Shown in pieces: positions 1 to 12,074 of a DNA stretch of 30,623 bases. The notes under the pieces are model-generated. The model was not told where the DNA came from. It ran no database searches and saw only the letters and a program-made list of their open reading frames with translations. The position numbers and the translations under genes were made by a program. This stretch comes from Hypsibius dujardini (taxonomy: Eukaryota > Tardigrada > Eutardigrada > Parachela > Hypsibiidae): positions 1 through 30,623 of the forward strand of contig LRSR01000352.1 of assembly GCA_001579985.1 (NCBI GenBank). The letters run 5' to 3'. Each line of letters begins with the position of its first letter. Positions within the stretch are counted from its first letter, which is position 1.

Positions 1-484
1 TTCCGCCGGCACGTCATTTGCCTGGAACAGTCACCCATCCTCACTCTTTCTTTTTCTGCTTCCGTCTGAAAGCGAGTCGAAGGCGAGCGAGAGAGACAGG
101 CAGAAGATCTCATGGAATTCGTGCCTTCTAAACTTAAACTTTAACTAGAGTACCGCGAGCGGAAGAGAGACAGAAGCAGCGACACTGTTGCAGTCGTTCG
201 TGACGGAGAGTTCTTCCAACGCTGAGATAAAGCAGTGAGAGAGAGAATAGAGTAGTGGAAGCTGAAAGAACGCACGAGGGACGGTTTACCACTGTGTGTG
301 TGATAAGAAGGGCTGTAGGTTCCGTCTGTCGCGGCTCTCAGTGTTTGGGGTGGCGTGGTACGTGTCTGTGTGGTGTCTGTGCCTTGTCAGCAGCTTTCAG
401 GGAGGACGAAGAACCCTTTCTTTAATCCTCAAGGTGTATTAGGTGTTAGCTCTAAGACATCTACCGTCACTCTGATTGTCCACT
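1..484 (+). other. Upstream and probable 5'UTR region of the PDZ-LIM gene
   Basis: No coding exon is supported here. The stretch is rich in GAGAGA and AGCGAG purine tracts (about 60-260) and GTGTGT (about 294-302, 362-376). A short open frame begins near 355, but it runs across the start codon at 485 in another frame and resembles nothing known. I infer 5'UTR and proximal promoter. No TATA box is evident. Confidence 0.4.
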
Positions 485-2380
485 ATGGCGCATCATATGC
501 CGCAGGGATGCTTCAAACTGACCGTGCGCATGCAGCGCGACCACCCCAGCATCCCGTGGGGCTTCCGGATGCAAGGTTCGTGTGTGTGAGACAACTTTAA
601 AATCATCCTTTCGTAGAGAAACTTCTAAAATATTATCATCGGGTTATTTCATTTCTCATATCATTATCAGACATGTTTTGGCATGATTAGTTAATTTTAC
701 AAGTCGCGCTGTCGCTTATCAATTTCTCTGATATTTTTCAGGCGGTGCGGACTTCAGTAACGTGCCTCTTTCGGTTCAGTCTGTAAGTCGACCTCTTTCG
801 AAGGATTACGGTTCGCGTAAAACATTTTAATAAATAAGCTGTCCAGTTAGTAGCTTCATTATTCTTTAATATATATAATAAAACATAATAACAATAACAA
901 ATATACTTAAAAATCATGGACGGAGGAAAACAAATATATCCTCTTAGTAACATGTTCTTTCATTTTTTGTGTATGTATATATTGAAAGGTTAAGTTTAAC
1001 CATAAAAACAATAATTTATTTTACATACTTTCTGGATTTTTTTCTTGGTCGAACAATTTGAGCTGTCCTAGTTAATATTATTGTGATGTTGTTATGTTTA
1101 TTTGTTTTACTATTTCTGTAAGACGAAAAAATCAAGATTATTATTTACGATTCATCAAAAATCTTATTCAGGTGACCCCAGGATCATTAGCGGATGAGGT
1201 AAGGCGTGATTTTTACTAATCTCCGTGCGGACATTCTGTACGGAGGATGGGTGGATTTTGCCTGAATGACTATGTTCATAGTAATCTCTTATTTTCATTT
1301 ACTTTTATAGGGCTGATAAGGCTATTATTATACGACACGCTTGTTTTATGTTCAGGTGGGATTACAACCCGGTGACGTCATCACCGCTGTTGGCGACCCT
1401 CCCAACCCAGGTACCCAAAATAGCCGGGATATTCTGCCACTTTGACCTCCTTTTCGAAGTGCGCATACTCAGATCGGTTCGTCATGCTGCGTGAACGTCT
1501 GCGTGCCGAATGGATATGTCGCCCCATTTGATGATGCGTCAAAGACATGCTCTTGGTAATTATTTAACGTTGCAGTAATGGGGAATGCCCCTGTTTTTGC
1601 AGCAATAAACTGGACCCACCCGGAAGCTCAGCAAGTCATTCGACAATGTATCGAATACCTGGTCCTCACCATCCAGCGGTACTGAATCCCTAGAAATTTG
1701 TGTCTGTATCTGTTGTGTCTGTGTCTGTGTTTGTGTCTGTGTCTGTGTTTGTGCCTGTATCTGTGTTTGTGTCTTTGTATGTGTCTGTGCCTGCGCTTGG
1801 ATCTTGATGCTTATGTGCTGTAGTTATGTTTATGTCTGACAGCAATATCCTCTGAAAAACTTATAAAAATACAGGGGAGGAACGAGGATGTGGGAGATTG
1901 GACGATCGGCAGGAGCAGATCTCCCACAGGCTCAACCGGCACCCTTGAACCAGCGAAACCAGGCCGCCTCGGCGATTTCATCCGCCTTGCCATTCGACAG
2001 CAAGTACATGGGCGGATCGGCTCCATCCTACGGGAGTAACACCAACTATAGTCAGCCGCAAGACTCATTTGTCCAGCATTCACTGGCTGCCAACAAACAG
2101 GATTTTAATTATGCTGGAACTAGCCATAACCGCAGTGCGCAGCCTTTCAATGGCGCAGGGCGTGGAGTAGGACATGCGGGATCGCCGCCGATCACTCATA
2201 ATCCGTACAACTCACCCATGGGATTATATTCACAGGACAACGCGAGTGACGCTTTTAACAAGCAATCAACGGCACTTCTTGGTGGCCTCAACCGGTATGT
2301 CTTTATATATGAATGACAACATGCCAGACAATCCAGGAAATAACTGCAACCGGTGGCTCAACTGTCATTCGGTGTATCTA

Positions 2381-2456
<76 letters not shown>

Positions 2457-3735
2457 ATTGTTTTTCATCCATTAATCTACATGCCTGTCTATTTCCTGCT
2501 GAAGCTTTGCTTTAATTCTTAATTTTTTACCAGCACGATTATTCTTACCATAACCGCACCTTTATCAATTCGCACGTCTAACACAGGCATGCAAAATACC
2601 GAGAACTCTTTGCGGAGTCAATGGGCAAATCGCCAACTCCATATTCTCCATATAGTGGAGGGTCAGGAACTCTGAGCGCCACCCAGCAGGCAGTTCAACA
2701 AGTCGATCAGTATGGCGATTTCGGCGGAAGCTTCGGACAGTCAGCCCAGAATCCCGGTCAGGGATCGTCGTACCAGCCCAACGGAGGTTATCAGTCTCAG
2801 AACAGTGGTGGTGGATCGGCAGTTCGCTCTGTGCGAGCTCCACAGACCATGGGTGCTGAACACTACCAGCAACCCACTAATCAGGTTCCCAAGTGTGCCG
2901 CATGCCAATCAGGCATCGTGTAAGTGACTTAATTTTTTCATTATCCCACATTCTACCAGAATATAGGGTGAAAATCATGCATAATGTAGTCACTAGGAGA
3001 AAAGCCGTAGCCCGTGAAAAAGCCAAACCAAAATAATCAGGTTTTCGTTGACAAAGATTTGGACAAAAATAGTCCCTCAAAAATATTTCAAACACAGACA
3101 CAGACATAGACACAGAGAGACAGACAGACACACACAGAAACAGATAATGTACTGTAGATGCACCAGAAACAGGCACATCCTCAGAGACAAACTCGAGCTC
3201 AGGCACCATTAGGCAAAACACTTACACTGACAGCCAAACGACACGGAGAAAAAAATCACCATACCACAAAAATTGACCAATGTTTGACATCTCCAATGTG
3301 TATTTTTGCAGTGGCGTTTTCGTACGGGTTCGCGGACAGCCGATGTGTGTGTCCTGCTACAAGTGCGCTCGATGTGGAATCCCGCTGAAAACGATCGGTA
3401 AAATAGTCTACTAATTGATTTAAAAAAGGCGGTAGCGCCTACAGCCGGTCTAACATCTTTATTTCCAGGTCACTTCATCGTTGAGGATCAACTTTACTGG
3501 TAAGCGAGCCGGGTCCTCCAGGCCATACCATGTCTCGATATCAAGACTCCTCGCCGTTATGTTGCTGAACTGTTTTACTGTAATTGTAGCGAACAACACG
3601 CCAAACAGCTGACAAGGTAACGATAAACACTGTTTACTTTTATTGCTGTTTTTTTCTCTCTTTTAAATCGTTTTCCTACTCCCTTCCAGACCCGGATACG
3701 ATAACTATCAATCTCAAACCGTCTACAACCGATAA
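485..3735 (+). CDS. PDZ-ZM-LIM muscle Z-disc protein (Zasp/ALP/Enigma family), 11 exons
   Basis: Exons 485-575, 742-782, 1172-1198, 1356-1410, 1603-1678, 1875-2294, 2587-2919, 3312-3397, 3469-3499, 3590-3616 and 3690-3735 join in frame to about 410 residues. Residues 1-97 form a PDZ domain: the carboxylate-binding loop reads WGFRMQGG, followed by LQPGDVITAVGD and a C-terminal VLTIQR. Exon 6 holds the ZM (Zasp) motif YNSPMGLYS. The Gly/Ser/Gln-rich exon 7 leads into one C-terminal LIM domain (CAACQSGIVGVF, CARCGIPLK, LYCEQH). This order is that of Zasp52, Cypher and ALP proteins, which bind alpha-actinin at Z-discs. A single final LIM is ALP-like, whereas Enigma proteins have three. The third zinc ligand, usually His, is Cys here. 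The start is the first ATG fitting PDZ length. Skipped or extra exons cannot be excluded. Confidence 0.93.
1690..1800 (+). repeat. Degenerate GTGTCT/GTGTTT hexamer repeat in intron 5 of the PDZ-LIM gene
   Basis: About 110 bases built from TGTCTG, TGTTTG and TGTATC variants lie in the intron between 1678 and 1875. They resemble the CTGT family of later introns but with a six-base period. Confidence 0.8.
2377..2457 (+). repeat. (CTGT)n microsatellite in intron 6 of the PDZ-LIM gene
   Basis: A nearly pure TCTG/CTGT tetranucleotide tract of roughly 80 bases lies 5' of exon 7. A tetranucleotide lacking stop trinucleotides stays open in all frames, which explains the VCLSVCLS open frames over it. 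Confidence 0.95.
3091..3143 (+). repeat. ACAGAC/GACA-rich repeat in intron 7 of the PDZ-LIM gene
   Basis: About 50 bases of CACAGA, GACA and GAGA units lie 3' of exon 7, on the complementary strand sense to the CTGT tract in the preceding intron. Confidence 0.75.
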
Positions 3736-5286
3736 GGCCGTTCGTTTGGACGGAAAAAATCAAGCAGTACCATCTGGAGGCGGACTCTTACGGCGCTGTA
3801 TATAACGATATAACGACCGGAAGTGGCCTTAATTGCTTGCTTCTGCGCTACACCCCGAGAACTTCTGCATTTTAACTCTTCACTAGACAATATAATCTTT
3901 CTGCTGTAGCTGTGTGCATCACCCACCCTTCTGAAGGAACCCATTTTCGTGTACACCAGCTCTTCTGCACCAGCTCCTGAGTGGGACGATATAGTCTGCT
4001 GAATGACATTTTATTTTCCCATATTTATACGTAATTCTTGTCAAGATTGCTGTGAAATTTCGTACTCATATCGGCATAAAAAAATACATCTGCGAGATGA
4101 AGCAGTTTATTTCCTCAAGTTAGACTTCAGGCCTCAGACCCTTATATGGTGGCATTCAGATAATCAATGAAAATGAATTCGGTCAATCAATCAATCAATT
4201 AACCCATCTAAACTACCAATGCATCAAAATTCTATAATTCTCGCCAATCAACCGATCCATCAATCAAATCTTCTATGTATCGAATTGGTAAACAGGCCGG
4301 TTCCTGGCCTCAGCAACGTTCATTGCTCCGAAACTTTGCCACGCTACGATCATTCATGAAATTCGAAACGCTCCACTTAAGACCAATCCATAGAAATTCA
4401 TATCGGCGAATGGATTTGATTTGCGGTGCAATGCGGCGGATTCCGAGCGGGCGACCTTCAGCATGTAGGGAATAATCAAAATAGGGATTGATTGAGCAAT
4501 ATATCTGATTTGACCTTGACTGCTCTGTCTTTGAAATCATTTTTATTCTCGATTGCGATTAAATATTGTCAAGTTCCCTTACAGATTGTTTTTGTCTGAA
4601 AATGCACAAACAAGGCACACAGGTCTTTAGCATTGATTGTCCGATTGCGATGCAAGACTAAGTCTGAATGAAGATCGATTGATTGATTTTTAACGGGAAA
4701 ATGCGATTTCGTTTCGACTGGATCTGTTCCGTAGAAGAACTTCCGCATTTGGCCGTTGCCTTCCTGAAAAGAATTCGTTTATGGCCGTCTGTTTTCTCTT
4801 CGTCAAAGGCCATTTCGAGAGCCATTCATCATTCCGTTCTCCGGAGAGACCGTTCCCCCGGACTCAGGGGGGCAAGGAGTTGCCAAGGCCCCATTTGCAT
4901 TGATACAATCTGCAGTAAATCTCCACCGGGCTCCTTTCACGCCTACAGTCTGTGGTACAGCAAACCAATCAGCCCGCAGAGTTTGAAAACTGTGTGGCTG
5001 TGACGTCACATTTACCCTCTCTCCGCTTTCCCTCTCTTGTCTCTCTTTCGCGCACACACACACAAACGGTGCGCTGGCTCGCTTTCGTCGCTTCGCCGTC
5101 GCCGCCGTGCTCTGCAGCAGCAGTCGTAGCAGTGTATTTTTGGCCCAACAACAAAACGCAAGCAGCACAAGCACAACACTGGCGAGAAAAGGATCCTCTC
5201 CTGTGGCTGCCACTGCTGGTATCTTCACATCCTTCCTCTCCAACAACAATTCTACTCCAAAGTTCATCCAGATGTTTTTGAAAAAT
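3736..5286. other. Intergenic region between the PDZ-LIM and macoilin genes
   Basis: I see no supported coding exon. The first part should hold the PDZ-LIM 3'UTR, but no canonical AATAAA is evident close to the stop. A short (AATC)n tract lies around 4183-4200. The last 300 bases are pyrimidine-rich and include a CACACACA run near 5055, as expected of a promoter or 5'UTR before macoilin. A 194-residue reverse open frame over 4803-5387 is antisense to macoilin exon 1 and matches nothing. Confidence 0.5.
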
Positions 5287-8252
5287 ATGAAACGCCGCAA
5301 TCCGGAGTTGGCGAATAAGAACAGAAAACTCCCGAAGCGCTGCACGAAATACGGCGATGGATCGTTCACGGTCAGGTATGGTAACAATATACAATGCCCT
5401 CTTTCGGTTGTCTTCCCCTCATCTAGGTCTTCTCGTCAACGCTCGCATTCCCCTCTCGCGCTCTCTCCTCCTTTGCGACCGTTATTATCGGACAGCTCAA
5501 GCATCCAGCTAACTTTTGACATCAAAGACCAGGCGAATGTGGCCGATATCGGAATGTTTTTTCACCGCGAAAGGGAATCGTCTGACAGGGAAGACGGCAG
5601 GTCTCATTGAGTGCAGCCGCACCTTGCTTGCTCTTCCTGCGGACGTCGGTGTTGTCCCCTGTGGTGTTCTTCGCCATTCTACTCGAGATTTTTGGATAGC
5701 AAAAACATTCAGCTGATTGCTGGAAGTGATGGCGGACCGAATATCGCCGATTTGTTGAGATATTTCGCCGTGGAAGGAGGCAGCGCATTGGGAGCGCTGA
5801 AATCGTCGCTGTTGTTATCGACCCTTCACCTCTACTGTTTCCTCTTCCTCGGGTGTTAATCTCTGGAGTTTTATCCTGTTTTTAAGGAGTCGAGGAACTG
5901 GGGAATCTGTGGAGCCCGGTGGAGGTCCCTAGAAATCGGCTGGGAGGATAATAACCCGTTTTTCCCCAAGTATGAGATCGCGGTGTTCATTGAGCGCATC
6001 ATGCATTCCCTGCTCTTCCGAATCCTGATCGCCTCATCAGTTTCTTCTCTCTTAGCTTTTACTCTTGGCTGTTTCGGAGATTGCAATGATCACACTATTG
6101 GGAAATCGCCCGAGGAAGTCGCTGTTTGTGGGATTTGGTGGTTTATGTCGACTTGGAAGGGAAGTCACCAACAGGGAATTGTCTTGCTTTTTTTGCCCTT
6201 GGCGCGACCTGTTTCACCACTCATTCCCGTATTACTTCTCAACGCCTGGATGTTTTAATGCTTATCCGGAATCCGTACGAATCTCGAAATCTGGAATTAC
6301 TGCAGGAGAAGGTATTTGTTGGATTATTTTGCATCGGCACGACAGAAACGTCATCATCAGAAACGCGTTTGTGTTCTGCCCTGCATATTCGCGAATTCCG
6401 CTCTGGCTCTACCGTCTCTATTTTTCTCATGCAGCTCAGTTTTATGCAGAAGTGTCGGGATTGGTTGCCGCGAGAAGAATTTGGACTTTTATTTTCTACG
6501 ATGACTTAGAAAGGAGTCGGTTCGGGACGTCCAAACCCGAATTCTCCCCATTTTTCCCACGCCATCACCGCCATGATTTCGGGCCATTGTGGGTGCTTTC
6601 TCTCACATTTTGGTTCCGCACGTCGTGAAATGGGTCGGAGGACCGGATCTGGGGTCTTGCTGCGCCTTGGTGGCGAGGCACGAGGATGCTGTCTGTTGTC
6701 TGCGTCCGGGCGCTCTCACAATCGATCGATTATCCCTAATCACTCTGCTCGCGTTGATCCCCTCGCGCACACACACCATGGCTGTGGGGTCGGTCGGTCG
6801 GGACTGTGGAGCCCTTGGATGCACTACTTGTGTGTGTGTGTGTCTGTGACGTGGAGGGGAATATGTTCGGGGTTGTTGTCTGGAGAGAGCTCGGACCACC
6901 TGTCTGCCTGCCTGCCTGCGAGGAATATTGACAGGCAATCGGCCTGGATGAAGTTGCCGGATAAGCGTATGTTTGGTTCCTTGATTGTCGGCTCTGGCCT
7001 ACCTTGACGAGTTCTGAATGGACATCAGCCGAGTTTGGAGAGCGGCTTAGAGGGATGAAAGAACATCGGTTTTCGGGGGAATTTATAGGAAAGGAGGGAG
7101 AGAGCCGGAGAAAGTGTGCGGAGCTCTGGATTGGGCTGATTCCTTGTCTTTGCCTATCAGTTTGCCTGTTTGTCTGCTGATCTCCGTGCTTGTCTGTTTG
7201 CCGGTCCTGTTTTTCTGTCTGCCTACTGGACATCTGTCTATTTGTGTGTCTGTCTCTCTCTCTCTGTATGTATGCCTCTTTGTCTGCCGATCTTTCTGCC
7301 TGTCTATTGTAGATGTGATGTGAGTGTCTTTTCGGGCGAGCTCTGTGGGTGTTTGTGATCTTTTCAGCACCTGTCTGTTTGCTTGTCGATTTCATCTGTT
7401 TGTCCGCTTCCCTTGTCTGTGTGCTTTTTTGTTTCCCCGCCTACGCCTGTCCCTTTTTGTCTGAACCTAGTTTTGTCTTGATAATCGTGTGTCTATTTTC
7501 TCTGTTTGTCCGCCTGTGCTCTTTATGAGCAACGATGAACTTACCTGAGAAATGGTTGAGACCTCGGCTTTGCTTATTATGCTAATCCTTTTGTGTTTCC
7601 TTTCAATTGCAGTATGTTCTTGACGGTGAAGCTGCTCGCAATCTGGTCTGTCATCGTTACCCTGGACCTGGCCACCGGCTTTCGTCTGGAATATATGTAC
7701 CCGTGCTGGCTCATGATCCAGAGTGTCATTGACGCCTACAAATATCAAGGCGTGGTACGTAATATGCACCGCTTGAAGGATTGCCGAATGCAATCGACCA
7801 ATCAAGGAGGGAAGTTCGTGGCAAGTTACAAGTATTGAGTTGGTTTCCTTTGTTGCTTCACAGGGCTTTACTGTCTTCTTCATCAGTATGGTGGTGACGT
7901 CGGATATCCTGGTTTATATGTTCTTACCGACGACGGCCATGTTCTTCTTGGCAAGCCTCTATGTCTGGATACAGTACGTACTTTAGCTGTCTGGCTATTT
8001 TTTTCTCCCTCTTGTCTGAAATGGATTATTGTCTGACCCGTTATGTGTTGTGTTATTTTCTTAGGCTAATGATGCATTCAGGCGTGGAAAGAGGCATCTG
8101 CGTGCAGACAGTCCTCATATGGATGGTCTTTCTCTACCTGGAAGCCACCATGAGACTGCGTGATAAACTCGACTCCTCAAGTTCCTCATATTTTAGCTGG
8201 GATATCTGCCGGCCCTTTGCCGCGCATTGGTAAGAAAGTGATTGATTCCACC

Positions 8253-8295
<43 letters not shown>

Positions 8296-10377
8296 GTTTG
8301 TCTGCTTCTATGTTTGTCTGTCTGTCTATCTGCCTGCTTCTATGTCTGTCTGTGTCTGTCTGTCTGTTTGTCTGGTTGTGTGTTTGGCTGCCTGTCTGTT
8401 TGTCTGTCTGTCTGCTCTCTGTCTGTTTGTTGGTTTGTCTATAGTTTTGTCTGCCCATACATTCGACTGTATGTTTGTCATCGTTTCTGTTTGTATTTTC
8501 TGGTTACGTAGCTATCTGTTATGTGGCTGCGGGCCTGACACTTGACTTAAAGCGCTTTCTTGACCGATGAATTGGGCTGATTCATATTTTCTTTTCCCTT
8601 TTTCCAGTGTCGGCTACCCTCTGGTGACATTTAGCTTCAGTGTGAAGTCTTTCATCGGCTTCAAGTATCGAAAGGTACGTTCCTTCGTCTGCCTGGGAAC
8701 TTTACGTGCCGACTGTATATGTTGACAAGGACGTGATTTGCTTGGACGCCTCCAGACATCCATTCCCCGTGTCAGCTTACTTTGCGTTTCTGTATGAGTC
8801 CCCACTGTTATTAATCGCATTCGTTCTCTTTTCCAGCACAAGCAGCTGCAAATAGCTGGCGAAAACCGACTCTTCAGGGATCTCATTAACGAAGCGTTAC
8901 CAGAGGAAAACCGCCGGCCACTCCCGGAAGTGGCGCAGCCGCTCGATAAAGGTGGCTTTCGCCGGCTTTCCTGTTTGAATGTTTGTCAGTCTTTTTGTTT
9001 GTGTACTTTACACCTGGATCAGTTATCTGTCTTATCTTATCTGTTTGTCTCTTTGTATGATTGTCTTTCCGCATATTTGTCTGATTTTGAATGTCTGTCT
9101 GTATGTCGATTAGTCTAGCTCTCTATCTCTTTGTCTCTCTAACTGTCTGCCTGTTTGTCTATCGATCTGTCTGGCTGGTTGGCTGGCTGGCTCTTTGACA
9201 GTCTGTCTTTTTGTTTGTGTCTGCTTATCTGTCCGCCTGTTCCGTCTTGTCAGTCTATACGTTATTCGGTCAGTGAGTGAGTTTGTCAGATCTGTTTATC
9301 TCTCATTCTGCTGGTTTACTGTCAGTTGAAGTTACATTTGTTGATCGTACGGTTATACCATCGTTTGGTTGTTTCATTGATCGATACATTGCCATTTTTT
9401 GTAGGCATTCTGGCAGGGAAGAGTACGTCCGACTCGAACGGCTTCACCGCGGTGGACCCCGTCCCAGTCAGCAGTCCAACGCCGGGATCCTCTTCGAATG
9501 GCCATCTACCCGGGAGCAGTCGTGATCACACGTCCCATTCCGAATCTCGCGGTAGTAATAATAATAATAATAATCAGAAACGGAAGCCCAACCGTTTCTG
9601 GCCCAGCGACATCCTCGTCAGCTTCACTAAAGTCAGCGACCCCGACCAGGTGTCTTCGTCGTCCTCCTCGTCGGCCTCCTCTTCGGTAGCCGATTCGGAC
9701 ATCCGCGAGCCAGTGGAAGTATTTGCGAGGTAATGGACGTGTGATTGCATTTAAATGAAATATTTCCTTCTGAATATTAAACCTACCGTAAAGTCACCAT
9801 TAATTTAGCGTAAACACAAAATTCTGTTTTATATAAAATGAAAAGCCACTTTATTTTTATTTTGCAGGAGTATAAATAAAATATATTTCTATATAAAATA
9901 AATTTTGAAATATATTTTGAAATATTGGGGTTGTTTTGTAATTGTTGACAAGAAATTTTTTTATATTTTATTCTGTTTAAATAGAAGCCTATTTTTCCCA
10001 TTTACAGCATGTACTGTAGAAAAATGACCTAGTATTTAAATGTGTATATGTAGTTATATATTATTTGCCAGGACGAAGAAGCAGCAGCAGCAGAATCTCA
10101 ATTTGGAGATTGACAACTGCGACCGGGAGAGTGTCGAGTCGGAGAAGGCTTATACGAGGAATGGCGGCAAGAGTGGCAATAATCGCTCAACGTCCCCCTC
10201 CATAGCTAAGCTTGCAGTAGCTAATTCGTCAAGCCAGAATACTTATGAGAAGGAGAGTGTCTCGGGCAATCCGGGTGGCAGTGCGGCTGGAGTTGGAAGA
10301 AAACAACAGAAGGGATCCACACCCGGTCTGGATTTGTCGCCTAAGCAAGATGATCTTTATTAGTAAGTGTCACTTTA

Positions 10378-10416
<39 letters not shown>

Positions 10417-12074
10417 GCCTGTCTGCCTGTCTGTCTGTCTGCCTGTCTGTCTGTCTGTCTGTCTGTGTGCCTGCCTGCCTGTCTGTCTGTATGCCTGTTT
10501 GTCTTTTTGTATGTTTGTCTGACACCTGCCTGACTGTCCTTCTATCGGTCTATTTATCTGTCTATTTATCGGTCTCTGAAATTATAACGTGTGAAACTCG
10601 TTTTACGTCTGCCTAATTTAAGCAAACTGTTTTGTCTTTTTAGTTCGCGGCTTGAAGGCGACATGAAGAGACTGCGGTCCGACCTCCAAAGTAGCCGGCA
10701 GTTCGAGCAAGACTTGCGCAGTCAACTGGCCACCCTGCAGAGCACGGAAAAGTCGAGCCGGCTGGAGCTGGTGAAATTGCAGCAGGAAAATGAATCTCTC
10801 CAACAGCGCCTGAACAAAGTGGTAGCCGCGCGGCAGCAGGAGAAGCAAGCTGCTGCTGTGACGGAAAAGCTGCTGGCCGAGGAGAAGAAGGCGCGTCTGC
10901 TGGCGGACACCCAACTGGCGCAAGAGAAAAAGCAGCGAAAGGCCATCGAGGATGCGGTGCCGGAGTGCTCGGCCATGTGTAAAAATCAGAGGAAGGAGAC
11001 TGAAGCGGAGCTGAGACAGCTACGGAGAGATCTGGCCAATAAGGAGGAGAAGATGCGCAATCAGGGCGAAGAGATACATGTAAGTTATCGGAAGACCACG
11101 ACAGGCGGATATAGAGCAGGCAGAGAGACAAACAGACAGAAACACCGACAGACTGACAAACAGATAGACAGACAGACCGACAGACTGACAACAGACAGAC
11201 AGACAGACAAACAAACAGACAAACAGACAAACAGACAAGACAAGACAAGACAAGACAAGACAAGACAAGACAAGACAAAACAAAACAGGAAAGACAGAAA
11301 AGACAGAGTGACATACAGACCGTTTGAAAGATGGCATTTTCGGTTTGGGAGGAATGACTGATATTTCATTTTGTTGCAGATTATGAAACAACGCAAAGAA
11401 AGCTCAAAAGACGCCGATATGCTTTCATCAGCCTTGACATCGTTGCAAGACAAAAACGCCCATCTGGAGAACAGCCTCGGCCAAGAAACCAAATTGAAGC
11501 TGGACTTGTTTTCCGCGCTCGGCGAAGCCAAACGTCAACTGGAGATCTCGCAAAGTAGGATAGTAGTCCTTGCCGTTGTCGCCTATTAGTAGGCATTACT
11601 CGCTCGACTGCTGCTCTTGCTTGTCACTCACGCTAGGCGAACCCTGTTTGTCTATTCGTGTCTGCCAGTGTGCTTGTCTGTCTGTGTATGTTTATCTGTC
11701 CTCCTGTTTGTCTGTCTGTCTGTTTGTCTGCCTGCCTGCCTGTCTCTTTATCTATCAAACGGTTAGTCGTTTGTCACTCGTTCTATTTCCCTTCGTGCCG
11801 ATGTGCGTTGTATCTGAGCCCTTTCACTCTTCTAGACGTTATTCAACAACGCGACAAGGATATCGTTGACTTGAAAGCGAAGATCAACCGGCTGGCCGAT
11901 GTAATGACCCTCGTCCCGTCAGGCAACGCCGCCAACCAGAGCGCCATCTCGGCGTTCGTGGCGGACGCTCTCAAACAAGGCGGCAGCAACAGTAGTCCCA
12001 GCAACAACAGCAACAACAACGGCAATGGTCATCGAGGCATGTCTCCGTCAGACAATCATCTTGGTTACAATTGA
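5287..12074 (+). CDS. Macoilin (MACO1/TMEM57 orthologue), 11 exons
   Basis: Exons 5287-5375, 7613-7754, 7864-7973, 8065-8229, 8608-8674, 8837-8951, 9405-9729, 10072-10362, 10644-11079, 11380-11554 and 11836-12074 give 717 residues in one frame; human macoilin has 664. The start MKRRN matches vertebrate macoilin; the frame is open upstream, with ATGs at 5272 and 5107. The N-terminal third has hydrophobic segments and family strings such as FRLEYMYPCWL, YVWIQ, RGICVQTVLIW and DICRPFAAHCVGYPLVT. The middle is Ser/Asn/Gln-rich and disordered. The C-terminal part is coiled coil (MKRLRSDLQSSRQFEQDL, HLENSLGQETKLKLDLFSAL). Macoilin is a conserved ER/nuclear-envelope membrane protein of neurons, affecting excitability in C. 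elegans. The first intron (2.2 kb) is unusually long here. Orthology is secure; exact edges are good but unverified. Confidence 0.95.
5376..7612 (+). other. Long first intron of macoilin
   Basis: The intron runs from GTATGG after 5375 to TTGCAG before 7613. Several overlapping frames are open across 5980-6630 (longest about 187 codons), but none has a recognisable domain, splice structure or protein-like composition. From about 6900 to 7530 the DNA becomes CTGT/CTGC/TTTG-rich, like other introns in the window. It may hold regulatory elements; I can name none. Confidence 0.65.
8251..8470 (+). repeat. (CTGT)n degenerate tract in macoilin intron 4
   Basis: It begins as pure CTGT repeated about ten times near 8254, then decays into CTGT with TTTG, CTTC and CTGC variants through about 8470. 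The intron spans 8230-8607. Confidence 0.92.
8970..9275 (+). repeat. Degenerate TGTC/TTTG tract in macoilin intron 6
   Basis: TGTCTG, TTTGTC and GGCTGGCTGGCT variants fill most of the intron between exon 6 (ends 8951) and exon 7 (starts 9405). A small (GGCT)n cluster lies near 9175-9192. Confidence 0.75.
10378..10510 (+). repeat. (CTGT)n tract in macoilin intron 8
   Basis: Pure CTGT units, then CTGC-interrupted units, lie immediately after the exon 8 donor at 10362 and 5' of the 436-base exon 9. They are complementary in sense to the ACAG tract of the next intron. Confidence 0.95.
11107..11235 (+). repeat. (ACAG)n tract in macoilin intron 9
   Basis: GACAGACA, ACAAACAG and related units fill the 5' half of intron 9 (11080-11379), opposite in sense to the CTGT tract of intron 8. 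They grade into a pentamer repeat. Confidence 0.92.
11236..11290 (+). repeat. (ACAAG)n pentanucleotide microsatellite
   Basis: About eight ACAAG units decay to ACAAA at the 3' end, directly after the ACAG tract. It looks like a separate expansion seeded by the tetranucleotide repeat. Confidence 0.92.

Noticed and set aside
4803-5387. 194-codon minus-strand open frame
   Set aside because: Antisense to the macoilin first exon and 5' region; no protein-like features.
6065-6628. 187-codon plus-strand open frame with overlapping open frames
   Set aside because: It lies in the first macoilin intron, three frames are open at once, and no domain, signal or splice pattern supports it.
6736-7395. 219-codon minus-strand frame rich in Arg, Gln, Thr and Asp
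   Set aside because: A repeat artefact of the CTGT-rich part of the first macoilin intron.
8160-8545. Long open frames reading VCLSVCLSVCLS (also near 2174, 10245, 11658, 16064, 19072) or RQTDRQTD on the other strand
   Set aside because: They are translations of the CTGT/ACAG tetranucleotide tracts, which lack stops in any frame, and lie in introns.
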